Source of the DNA: a virus
Length of the DNA stretch: 24,534 nucleotides
Virus record (IMG/VR): IMGVR_UViG_3300046387_000195
Location: 1-24,534 of that record
Strand: one strand, 5' to 3'
Positions 12,115 through 23,900 of this stretch are shown in pieces. Under the pieces are notes generated by a model, which did not search any database, had not been told where the DNA came from, and was given only the letters and a program-made list of their open reading frames with translations. Positions within the stretch are counted from its first letter, which is position 1. The number at the start of each line of letters is the position of its first letter. Made by a program: the position numbers and the translations under genes.

Positions 12115-13553
12115 CAGACTTTAATCAGATATTCCGTAACGATGTATGGCTGTATATATTTATCTGCCTTCTTAGAGTTGTTTTTATCAATACTAATTTT
12201 AGAAACTAATCCACTATCAGCTCTTGCAAATGCAGCTCTTGTAAGCATTTCATATGTGTGATCTTCATCAGAATTAAAATCAATTCTGTGTCTATGAGAA
12301 CCATCATTACCAGTCTCACCAACAAGTGTGGTTATGTTCGCAACACCAGATGGTACTTGAGCATAAGCATCTGGATCAGAACTTGCAAAAGGTACATTCT
12401 TTATAGCACCATTATATCCCCAACTAGATGGAAAATCGTTATTAGGACCATAATTCTCTAGTTCAGATGAGTTTATTGCAACGTTATCTTGTCCACTCAT
12501 ATCACATTGATCACCACCTAAAAAACCAGGAAGAACAAATTCACAGTCACATTCTTGTTCTAATAATGATTCATATATGATAGAACCAAATTGTACGTTT
12601 CCTGAATCACCACCAGGAGTACCCCCACTACAAGGGTTATCATCACCACTATTTCTTAATCTATTATCCCAGTTAACGTTCTGCCATTGGTTAGAAGATG
12701 ATGGTTCATCAGCACATAACCCTTGCTCTGGCCATAAACAATATCCACCACTAGTAAATCCAAGACATCCATTAAAACATGCACCATAATATTCATAACG
12801 TAAGTTTCCTAAATCTGTATCTTTTGCAAAGTATGTTTGATTTGTAACCATTCTATTTTCCCATTCATGTCTACACAATGGTTGAGTAGTATTAGTAAAC
12901 CACTGACATATATTCAATGTAGTCAATGATGGGTTGTGGTTTTTTTGTCTAGACCTAAAATAATTTTGTGAATTATCTTTTTGTCTGTGTCTAGTAGTTG
13001 ATGATCTATGTAAATGGGGTTGAAATGCAGTGTGGGGAACTTCAGATGTTGCAGTATATACACCAGTATCAAGAGAGAATCTTGGTTCACCTCTCAATGG
13101 TATTGTTTGTGGTGGTATATAAAAATCTCCTGTATAAGATAATTGATATGGACTATCAATATTCTGAACAACATCTAATTGAATACCAGATTTAAACTGA
13201 GTTGTACCATTATCATCAACTACAGTCAAATCATTATACAAACCAATGTTAGATGATGTTGTAGATCTAATATGTTTATTTCTTAAGTCTGGAAGTTGAA
13301 ACTGTTCATTAGTAATAACTTGACCATCTTTTAAGAATTTTGTTTCTTGCCCTACACCTAATACTGCTGCTAATTCTGGATATTGATTAGCAAATAAAAC
13401 AGTACCATCACATCTTACATAACCAGCTGGTAATATTCTTCTATTAATAGGATCTTTAGGATTAGTGCCTTCAGTAAGTTCTACTGGAAAACTTATGATA
13501 GAACCACACATAGTTCCATGTTTTGCTTTTTCTTTTGTGTAAAAACTTGCCAT
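12114..13553 (-). CDS. tail collar domain protein (short-tail-fibre type), 479 aa
   Basis: The N-terminal collar domain runs from about residue 12 to 96: GTMCGSIISFP, LPAGYVRCDG (41-50), QYPELAAVLG (57-66) and FQLPDLRNKHIRS (85-97). Residues 97-170 are beta-rich. The centre (215-355) has more than ten cysteines (for example ACFNGCLGF, LEQECDCEF), probably disulphide-bonded or metal-binding outside the cell. H180-x-H182 and H420-x-H422 are gp12-like metal pairs. The C-terminus KYIQPYIVTEYLIKV is the usual end of collar-family fibres. ATG 13553 is one base after the previous stop, with AGGG about 9 nt upstream. It is probably a trimeric tail fibre or baseplate spike component that contacts the host surface; its exact T4 equivalent cannot be fixed. 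Confidence 0.8.
   Translation of the reverse strand: MASFYTKEKAKHGTMCGSIISFPVELTEGTNPKDPINRRILPAGYVRCDGTVLFANQYPELAAVLGVGQETKFLKDGQVITNEQFQLPDLRNKHIRSTTSSNIGLYNDLTVVDDNGTTQFKSGIQLDVVQNIDSPYQLSYTGDFYIPPQTIPLRGEPRFSLDTGVYTATSEVPHTAFQPHLHRSSTTRHRQKDNSQNYFRSRQKNHNPSLTTLNICQWFTNTTQPLCRHEWENRMVTNQTYFAKDTDLGNLRYEYYGACFNGCLGFTSGGYCLWPEQGLCADEPSSSNQWQNVNWDNRLRNSGDDNPCSGGTPGGDSGNVQFGSIIYESLLEQECDCEFVLPGFLGGDQCDMSGQDNVAINSSELENYGPNNDFPSSWGYNGAIKNVPFASSDPDAYAQVPSGVANITTLVGETGNDGSHRHRIDFNSDEDHTYEMLTRAAFARADSGLVSKISIDKNNSKKADKYIQPYIVTEYLIKV
12157..12164 (-). promoter_or_regulatory. weak candidate late promoter box inside coding sequence
   Basis: GATAAATA, the same octamer as at 5579-5586, lies 43 nt upstream of the giant collar gene's ATG. 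It falls in the codons for ADKYIQPY of the upstream gene, so it may be chance. Its identity to the other box and its distance to the start are the only support. Confidence 0.25.
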
Positions 13554-13554
13554 G

Positions 13555-14955
13555 TTAATACGCCCTGATTATATACATTACTGTTAAAGATGGAGTGTTT
13601 GGATTTATCTGTACACTTAATGCAGTTGCTACGGATAATGGTGCTGTGGTTCCTGTTGCGATGTCATTAATAAGAATGGTTGATGGTATGGATAAACTAC
13701 CTCTAGCCATACTAACTTCCATTGCATCATGTGCATGTGATCTTAAAGTATCACTTCCCCAACCTTCACCATCATGATTTAACGTTGTTGTATATGTATT
13801 AGTTACAGCTGTATTTATTGGTTGTAACTCACCCAACGAAGGATCATAAGGTTCATCTAGAATATCATTCAAAGGCATTGTCAATCCTCTTTGCTCTGCA
13901 GGAATATCTACTGACTGGTAATAATTTCTTCTACCATTATAATATCCAGCAGGTGGGAATGCTCCTACATGTGCTGTTGTTTGAACGTTTGGTAATGCTA
14001 AATTGTTATCATTATAAGGAAAATTCTCATCTACATGATAAAATCTCTGTGCTATTGGTCTAGATGTTGCTGGTATTGCAGGTATTACTTCTAATTCAGG
14101 ACTAATATAAACTTCACCAGTACCATCAGGTAAACTTAATCCACCATCAAATTCATCAAACCATGAAATATTTTTCTCGCCTGGTTTCCATCTACCTGCT
14201 TGAGCTCCTTGAGTCTGTCCAGCAGGAGCAACAGCACCATAATCATATGACTTATCTTTATCTGCTGTTGGTGGAACAAATTCTTGTACTCCATTACCAA
14301 ATGCATATGCACCCCAAAACTGATCAAATTCTGAATCAGTAGCAGGTTTGTGACCGTGCTCTGGTATATGGTTCACACCTAATTTTCTAGGTACAACATA
14401 AGCAGTATCAAAATAGATTGGATCATCCATTGTAATACCAGTTATTCTACCAGCAAGCTGATTAGATGGTTCTAGTGTAAATGTAATATCTACATCAGAA
14501 CTAAGAAGTGTTGGAGGTTGTGTTGCATCAGGTCCATTTACACCAATGTATATCCCCATTGCAATTTTATCTGCAGCAGTAAGACTACTACTGTTAGGTT
14601 GTTGTCTCTGTCCTTCAATATCAACTAATGCAAGCTGATTTAGATTTGGTAGACCAAATATATCAAGATGTCCAAGAGATTCATCTTTATTGTATGGAAA
14701 ATCATTAACTATACCATTATTAACACCATTAACGAATCCACTACCTTCTTCTGGGAATGGACCATATTGATTGCCCAATGTAGCAGCAAGTAAAGGATAA
14801 TCTGCAGCATTAAGAGTAGCATTATTAAGACTACAAACAATCCATCCTGCAGGTATATTATCTAATCCTTGTCCTGATTGAGAACCACCGCCCCAAGGCA
14901 TTATTGTACCTATTGGAGCGAGTTTTCCTGATTTGATTCTATTATAGAATGCCAT
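13555..14955 (-). CDS. tail collar domain protein (short-tail-fibre type), 466 aa
   Basis: The collar domain begins at residue 12: LAPIGTIMPWGGG, IPAGWIVC (34-41), DYPLLAATLGNQYGPF (52-67), then FGLPNLNQLALVDIEGQ (100-116). The usual C-D-G is replaced by C-S-L here. The beta-rich body carries H200-x-H202 (PEHGHKP) and H407-x-H409 (RSHAHDAMEV), a pair per protein as in the two following genes. The C-terminus ends SLTVMYIIRAY, the typical collar-family end. ATG 14955 has GAGAGG 8 nt upstream, inside the last codons of the giant fibre gene. Three collar proteins in a row suggest either several fibre types or a layered fibre. Host-surface binding is inferred from the family. Confidence 0.8.
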   Translation of the reverse strand: MAFYNRIKSGKLAPIGTIMPWGGGSQSGQGLDNIPAGWIVCSLNNATLNAADYPLLAATLGNQYGPFPEEGSGFVNGVNNGIVNDFPYNKDESLGHLDIFGLPNLNQLALVDIEGQRQQPNSSSLTAADKIAMGIYIGVNGPDATQPPTLLSSDVDITFTLEPSNQLAGRITGITMDDPIYFDTAYVVPRKLGVNHIPEHGHKPATDSEFDQFWGAYAFGNGVQEFVPPTADKDKSYDYGAVAPAGQTQGAQAGRWKPGEKNISWFDEFDGGLSLPDGTGEVYISPELEVIPAIPATSRPIAQRFYHVDENFPYNDNNLALPNVQTTAHVGAFPPAGYYNGRRNYYQSVDIPAEQRGLTMPLNDILDEPYDPSLGELQPINTAVTNTYTTTLNHDGEGWGSDTLRSHAHDAMEVSMARGSLSIPSTILINDIATGTTAPLSVATALSVQINPNTPSLTVMYIIRAY

Positions 14956-14958
14956 TGA

Positions 14959-17900
14959 TTAAACCTCTCTTAGCCACCATCCTTGTACAGAGGAAGAAAC
15001 GATGGTGCCTTGTGAATCCGTTCCTCCTAGGTATACCAATGTAAATCCAGCGTTTGCTGTCTGTACTACAAGTTCACCTGAATTGTATGGTGTAGTACCA
15101 CTCAATCCAATTGTAGTTCCAGTTGCATCTCCTTGTACCTTAGTATTTGGAGTCAATGCTCTAACAATCAACATTGTATCAAATCCTAGATTTCCACCAA
15201 CTTCAACAACTCTAACTTCATCACCTGTAGTTGGTGACTCAGGTAAGTAAACGATCAAGTTACTTTGATCAGTTACATTAACAAAGTATGTTACATTTGC
15301 TTTTAAATTTAGATCAGAAACATCAGATCCATTAGAAACGTAACGTGAGTGTCTACCACCAGTCTTAGTATAGAAGTTAGTTAATCCAAATGCATCAATA
15401 GATTGATCTCTATTGACTGTAAATGTATTTGCACCGTTAGTACCAAGATTAGTTATATTAAACTGTGGACTCTTAGATGGTGACTCAGCAGCAGTTCCTC
15501 TAATTGTAAGAGAGTTACTTATCTCTGCATCACCATAAACATCAACACCAAATGTAACTTGGTTTCCAAGTGTTAGAACTTCTTCAGGACCAAATGATGA
15601 GTAAAGTTTAATGTCACCTCTACCAATCACACCAGCGTCAAAGTAGATAGAACCAGAGTGATCAGCATGACCATCATCGTTAATTATTTTAACTATGCTT
15701 GTCTGTCCTACAGAATCTAAGATGTTAACTCCACCACCATATGATGTAAGTTCACCATTTACAGTTAAGTTACCTCTTCTGAATGGTATAGTTCCATCTT
15801 GACCCAATTCATTCATGGTAGCTGTATGAACAGTACCAAAGAGTGCTAAGTTAACTAAGAAGAATTCACTATTTCCTGTATTCTTATCGTATATACGTAA
15901 CCAGTTAGTATAATCTAGTTTAGTCTGTACGATAATACCATTATCAATGATAGCAGAGAGATAATCTACACCAGCACGTTGACGTAAATCAATATCTACA
16001 AGATCTGCAGACTCACGATGTTTAAGAACCCTTATTACATCAGAAGTTGCTTGAACATAGTTAGCAATATCTTGAGCAGCAGTTCCTTCTTGTGCAGGAA
16101 TACATCTTAAAGTTTTACCTGCTACATCAACTGCAGCAATTGACATTATTTCCCAAGGACCAGTACCACCTGATGCTGAGTTAACTCTAACTAAATCATT
16201 AACAGCAAATGCACCAGTACCTTCACCAAGTTGGTCAACCTGTAGGTAAACTGAACCTGGAACTGAACCTGTTGATGCGTTAGCTGATAAAGCAGCATTA
16301 GGTCCATTAGCTTGTATTGATAAAGGATCTAACCAGTAAGAGTAAAGTCTAACATTACTCTCATTACCTTCATATCTTGCATATGAATTAGAAGTAGCTT
16401 CTGTACTTGGAAGTACCCTACTAATATCAAGTCTTCTATACTGATTACCAATTTCTAAGGTAGCAGCACATGTATCAAAGTAAAGAGTATTCTGATCATT
16501 ACCATTCTTAATAGTGAACTCTTCGTTAACTACTGCTCTGAATACAACGTTAGTTAAGTTCTGAGTGCTGAGAATGTTTCTAGAAACTTTAATCTTATCT
16601 GCATCAATCTCTGTAATTCTAGTATCAGGAAGTAATAATGCACTACCAAAGTTAGATTCAAACGAGATTAAATCATTAACACTTAACTTAGCAAGATCAG
16701 CAGTGCTAATATTATTGATAAAGAATGTAAATTCCTCACCAGCATTAATTGTAATGTTACCTTGGAATGTTCCTCTATCAGTGCTTCCACAACCACCAGA
16801 TATATCAAGATTATTATTGATGATTAGATCACCACCAATGTAAGTATCACCAGTTGTTGAATCAATAGTGAATACATCATTAGCAGCACCACCATCGCAT
16901 CCACTAGAAACAACCAAGCTCTTAGTTGTTTGTGTGAGTGTGGTCTTAACTTGGAATACCTCACCAATATCATATACAATTGGTTCTACATCTGTAACAG
17001 AAGCACTTCTACTAATGATAACGTAATCGTTAGTAGCAATCTCGCCTCCAAATTCTGCAAGATATACATCCTCTGTATCACCAACATTATCAATTACATC
17101 AGTAATCCATGTAGCGTCAAACTGTACGTTACACTTGTAGATTGCTGTTCCATCAGGATGGTCATTTCTTACACCTGTGAAAGTACCAAATGGTTCTCTC
17201 TCAGCAACAATATAATATGGAGCAGTTGATATTCTTGGAGTAGATATAACTTTCAAGAATTCAACGTGAGTTAAACCACCAGAGTTAGATGCACTGAAGT
17301 ATCTTACATTTGTAATACCATAGTTATCTACACCAGTGTTACTTGGTTGATATAGCTGGAAGGTTACATTTGCCTGTTGTGCAGCAACTGGAACATCTAA
17401 TGTAAACTTAGATACACCAGGAGCCATAGTGTTAACGTCTTGGATTGGAATTATTTGATCAATCAATACCCATGTAGCAGATGCAATACCAACGCTATAA
17501 GCATCTAAACTATAACGTAGTTCTAAATGTTCTGGACTTGAAGGATCAGTAACGTCTGGATATTCACCACCGTTAGTGTTATTACCTACAATAGCATCTA
17601 TTTCAAATCTAGAAATAGGACCAGCACCACCAAGATTAGATCCATCTACGGGAGAGAATGCAACTGATCTTTCAGATCCAGATGAACTACTACCAGATCC
17701 TTCTTCAGCGAACCAAATATAATTCTGATTTGTATTGAATCCACCAGTAGAACCACTAGCACCTGGTGTAGTTGCTGCAATTGATACATTACCAACAACA
17801 CCAAGGAAGCTACCACCTGAAGTAATGGCACCTAGTGTCTCACTAGCCATTGCAAGTGTGGTATAATTTTCACCAACACCTTCAGGTGAATCTATAATAA

Positions 17901-20900
17901 TATAATCATTCTCTTTTAACCATGGTGCACCAGTGTCATCCACTGGAGATTGACCTAATGGTATATAAACCTGATTACCTGTTAATTGAATAAGATCCTG
18001 AGGTTCAATCTGTGGATTACCACCAACATTAGTGATAGCATCCTGATATTGAATACCACCCCAATTTCCAGTACCAGCAGTGTCAACAGTACAATACTTA
18101 GATGAACTTGTTGCTACTCTATCAACAGTAACAATATCAACGTTGTTATTGTATAGGTTATTACCTAAGATACCAGAAGTATGGTTAATCTTCTCAGAAC
18201 CAGATCTTGCTCTGTCTGCAGTAAAGGAGAATGATGAGAATCCACCACACAATGTCATGCTAGAGTTAAATCTAGCAGATGCATCAACAATTAGACTGTT
18301 TCTAACTCTAGTTGTTCCACCCTGACCAGCAATGGTAATGTCGGAAGCATTAGTAGCAAAATTAAGTGTATTAGTATTACTACTGCCACCAAAGAAGTTA
18401 ACAGTTCCAGCAGTTGTTGTTAAGTTTACTGTATCTTCAAGTTGTCTAGTAGTACCAAGTTGTACATCACCAGCAATCTTAAATGACTTAGTTCTTATCT
18501 GAGTATAAGATAATGTTTCATTATTGCCATATGCACCACCAATTTCTACTTTAGAAATATTTGTGATTGGTGTATTTGGTGTAGTACCTAGATTAATATT
18601 ACTATGGAAACTGTTGCGACCAATGTTAATATATTGATCACCAGTAACACCATCAACTAGATTTAATGTTGCTACTTCAGTTCTTTGATTACCAATTGAA
18701 ATGGTTGAAGCAAAATCACCAACGTTAAGTGTTCCTATGAATGTGTTATCACTTATAGCATTGAATGTTCCAGATGTCTCAGAAGTTCTGATTTCAGCTG
18801 TGGTTCCATCACCATTGACCTCAATGTCACGCTCAAATCTAACGTCTTCAGTAAATCTTGAATCACCCTTAACAACTAATGCTCTATCTAATTCAGCATC
18901 AGTTACATTAACACCAACCTTACCTTCATTATTTCCACGAGTAGCTTCAGTAATTACTGAAGTTTCAGTAGAAACACGTAATGTAGCGTAATCTGTAATA
19001 ACCTCGCTATCTCCACCAACAACTAATGCATCATTAATTCTTGCCTTAGTACGAGAAGCATACTGTGTATATGTTAGGTAATCTGTTGTTCTACGTCCAC
19101 TAATGTATACGTTACCAACAACATCTAAGTTTGCTTTTGGATCAGTGTTATCATCTTCTACAAATGCATTCTTATATGCATCATGTGTAGATCTAACAAT
19201 TGTGTTAATACCTAACTTGTATTCACCAATCGTTTCAGTCTCAGTTCTTAATGCCTCAGCACCTAGAACACCAACTTCCTTGAAGTTAGCATTAGAGAAC
19301 TCAATAGTAGGAGTGTCACCACCAACAGGAATTCCACTGATAATATCTTCCCATGCTTGAATATCCTGAGGAATCTGATCAATAACTTGGAAATGAACGT
19401 AATTATTTGTTGATGAGAATGGATCGCCAGGCTTAGCAGCATATACTGTCCAAGTTAAATTAAGTCTATTATCATAGTATAGGTTCTTAATTCTAATCTG
19501 TGATCCAGATGTGATACCAATATCAGTGTTAGTAAGTGCAACACCACTATTAATGTCTCTGAATGAAAGTTTAACAACGTTGGTTCCATCAAACTCAATG
19601 TTATCAATTTCATCATTACCAATCGTAGCAAAGTAGTTTGCAAGTACCCAAGCAATGGATCCATTCTTACCAACTTCAGATCCCTTAAAGAGAACGTCAC
19701 CTGGTATTGGAAGAACTCCACCATAGTTAATACCCTGCTCTGCACCAATTGTAGTTCCACCTTGAGCAATAAGAGGAGACAGATTAGGAGTAGTATTAGA
19801 AGCTACGCCTTGAATTGTATGTGTCTGGAACTTATAAGATTGACCTTTACCTCTAGCATTAAATGCAAATACAGCAGATCTGATAGTATTCTTACTGATT
19901 CTAATATCACCTTCAGTTGGTGGAGAGAATGCAGTTCTATCTAAACCTTCATCTTGCTCAATTTGGCCGAGATTATTTTCTGTACTATCTACATTTGAAC
20001 GTATGATTAGGGAATCCTTCTGCTGTGTGAAGTCACCATCTTGTACAGATACAACAACAGGAGATTCAAATGTATTAGGTAGTTGTCCATCTCCACCAAT
20101 AACTGTAATATTCTGGTTGAATGTTACAGGGGTGTCAAATGTGGTAACTAAACCTCCAATTGTATCATCCTCATCACCATCATCTGTAAGTTCTGCTTTA
20201 TCAATGAATGTTTCTTCACCAGTGATAGCATTGATTCTCTTATTACCAATGTATAGATCACCTTGTGAGTTAATACCAGTGTAGAATACAATACCACCAT
20301 CTTGCTTCTTAGACTGAGCATAGAAGTCTTCTTCTGGTGTTAGAACTACTTCTTGTCTAGCTGGTAGACCAGTAGAGTAGTTACCTGGTCCATAACCAAG
20401 ATATTCAAATGTGTGGTTACCTGCACGAGCAATAGATGGTCGTCTAAGTTCAACGTAGTAACGTTGATCAGATAGTACCGTGCTATCACCAGAGATAGGA
20501 ATCAATCTATCTTCAGATCCAGAGGTTGCATTACCAGACTGTGCTTGAATTTGATTTCCAGATGTAAATGTATTCTCTACAAATGCAGGTTGACCAACAA
20601 AATCACCAATAAGTTCTCTAGTTAGAGAGTTCTTAAAGTCGTTAACTGTAACTAAACCTTGTGTATAGTTATCAGCAGCAGAGAATGTAGCTGGTGGATC
20701 AATTAGTCCAGCATAGTAATCTTTTTCTTCCTGTGTTGTACCAGAATTCTTAAACCATAGAGGATCATTTCTAAAGTTTAGAGGATATAACTTACTTACA
20801 GGTTGGGAGAACTTAAATTTCTTAAAGTTATTTGTTACACCAGCACCTGTTGGGAAAGGTGAAAGGTTACCACGTAATGCAGTTATGTAATAGATACCAT

Positions 20901-23900
20901 CTTGCTGTCCAGCAATACGTTTCTGTAATGTTTCATATCCAAAGATGTAGAATGTATCATCAATGATTCCTGTATCTTCTACACTAGCAACATAGTATTC
21001 AACACCAGCATCATCCTGAATTCTATCACCAGGAGTAATGGTGTAAACATTAGCACCATTTTGCTTGTAATAATACTGAGTAAGACCTTTAGCAATGTTT
21101 GTCTTGAGAGGTAATGACTTACCACTATCCTGATCCTCTTGCATGTCAGCAAAGACAGTGCCTTGAGTGAATCTAGTGCTGTTGTATTCACTATACTCTA
21201 AAGTACCACCACGAATATTCTTGATGATTAGATAATGTTGACCAGCAGTAGTATAGTAAGCATGAACATTAGCAAGACCTGATGAATTACCAGAGAATGA
21301 TATTGCATTACCATCACTTGCTTGATTATCAACCTTACTTACTACGAAGTTACCACCCTGAGGAGCATTGATCTTAATAGTTGTTAGGATCTCATTTCTT
21401 AATCCAGGGAAATTCTTAGTATCAATTGTGTGATCATTAAGAGTCAACTCAAGATACTTGATGCTAGGATCTAAATCATCTTCTACATAACGACCAGATT
21501 GAATTGTTGACTGAACACCAGATGTAAATCTAGCGAACCCACGATATTCAATACCAGAACCAGTTAGATCCTTCTTGTATGGATCGTATGCTGCATCAAG
21601 ATTTAGATTATTAGATAAGAAATCATTAGAATCATAACCAATGTATTCACCAGCTTGTACTGGGTTCTCAAATCTAGCACCATATACAGTACCAACAACT
21701 GGTTTCAATAGTACCTTCTGAGGTACTAACTTACGTGTGTCGTCAGTTCTAGTCTTAAGAACAAATCCATTAATAGGATCTCTCGCATTCTCAAGATACT
21801 TAGGTATAACATAACGAATCTTATATGTTCTATCATCTGCTGTACGAGTATCATCAAGACGCTCATACCACATATCTGTAGACTTAGATCTATCAGCATA
21901 ATCTGATAGTTGAATTCTCCAGAAAACATTATTCTTCTTGACGTTTTCTGGTTGTCCACTTACCTCATCCTTACATGCAATATACCACTTACCTGTACTA
22001 GTTACATTATCTGTAAAGGTAGGATCAAACCTCATTGGTGATCTACGCTTATTCGCAAATACATCAAAGACTAGACCTGCCTGACCTGTAGCAAATATAA
22101 TTGGATTAGCACCATTTATTGAATCAGCATAAGTCTGGTGAATTGTAAATGTTTTATTGTTTGCATATCTTACAAAGAATGCAACGTTAGGATTAATTCT
22201 ACCAACATTAGCATCACTAGTATCAGTTACAGCAACACTTGAATTACTTGCAAACTGAGTTCCAACTAATGGCAACAGTCCACCTTCAATAGCTCTAATG
22301 AACACCGTCTGTGCTTCAGAACTACCGATAGATGAAGATGGTTTGTCAAAGATGTGTGATACATCAGTTTCAATACCAGCAACAATAGATGTACTTAACT
22401 GTGACTTGTAGTTGTGTAGATCATAACTATCATCAAGAATAAATTGGTATAGATCAATCTCAACATCCTTATCAATTGCATCAGTTTCAGATGCATAGAT
22501 GTAGATACCAGCTGCTGCGTTCTCTTTAGATGTTGCAAGCATCAATCTGGTTTGATCATTTCCATCAAAGAATGATGTAGAACCGTAGTTCTCTGGTTGT
22601 GTAACTCTACCTGGTGCAATTACATAGTATGTTCTGTTAGTTTCAAATCCATTAGGTAATCTAACAAGACGCTTATCAACATCAACATATGTCTTAGTTA
22701 CAGTATCAAAACGAGGTCTAGGAACCAATCTTACAGGAGTTCCAGTCTCAAACTTATGTGGGTCAGATGGGTTACCACCTGTGTCAATTGTGAATACAGT
22801 TGCTCTAGATGCAAGAAGTGCAGTGTTAACTGTTTGTTCCTGTCTAGTAACTGTTCCTAAACCACTGTTAATAATAGTGGTAATGTTTCCAACAATTGTT
22901 TCAATAGCATTAGCTGTACCACTACACTCTCTATAAGATGTTGAAGTTAATGTATCTTGAATAATATCAGGACCATCAATCTCAGGACCAACAGTTACAG
23001 TTGTTGGTAATGTGTCTGCCCATATTCCACTTTCATATACAAAGTAAAGATCTGTAGTTGTGCTACTCTGAAGAGCATTTACTGTATTACCTTCAGCTAA
23101 TCTAGAACCATTAACACCTAACTCAATTTGAGTATTACTTACAATTCTCTTAACGTATGTTCCTTCTGGAATGTTACTAAAGGTAGCAACAGCACCATCT
23201 TGAAGTAAACCATGAACGAATGCAGGTGTTGAAGGATTAATTTGTCCACGAGAATTTTCATACTCTTTAACACTCATACCAATGATTATGCCACGAGTAT
23301 CATTAACATCAATGATTGCAGAACCAGAAGTTGTAGAACAGTTGAATGCAAGAACATCAAAGTTTCTCATAGCAGCAGTTGCTATGCTACCCGTGTAATT
23401 CCATGCATCTAATGTCTCTGTCTTCTCTCCATCAATATACTCTAGATTCATTCCAACATAGTATGCTTCACCAGCTTGTATACTATTAATGTTTCCACCA
23501 AGTCTTAGGTCATTAACAATAGCATCAACTATGTAAGTAACATCACGGAAACACTTGGATGCTTCATTGTCAATTGTGTAATCACCTGTGTTGAGTACGG
23601 GTAGATTAGCAAGAGATCCAGTTTCAATTGCCTCTGTAATAATATCGTATAAGTTCTCAATACTAGAACGTACGTTAGCACAATCCCATTCACCAGAACT
23701 AAGTGGTGGTAATGAATTAAGATTACCATCATTAAGGGATGTACAAATAATATCAACAAGAGCATTAACTGTTGCAAGAACATCTGAACAATTACCATCA
23801 GCATAACCAGATGGTTGATACTTAGTAGCAGATCTTGGATATGCATGTGTAGTCTTATTCTGATCCTTAGTACAACTAAAGACTAGAGACTCTTCTAAAA

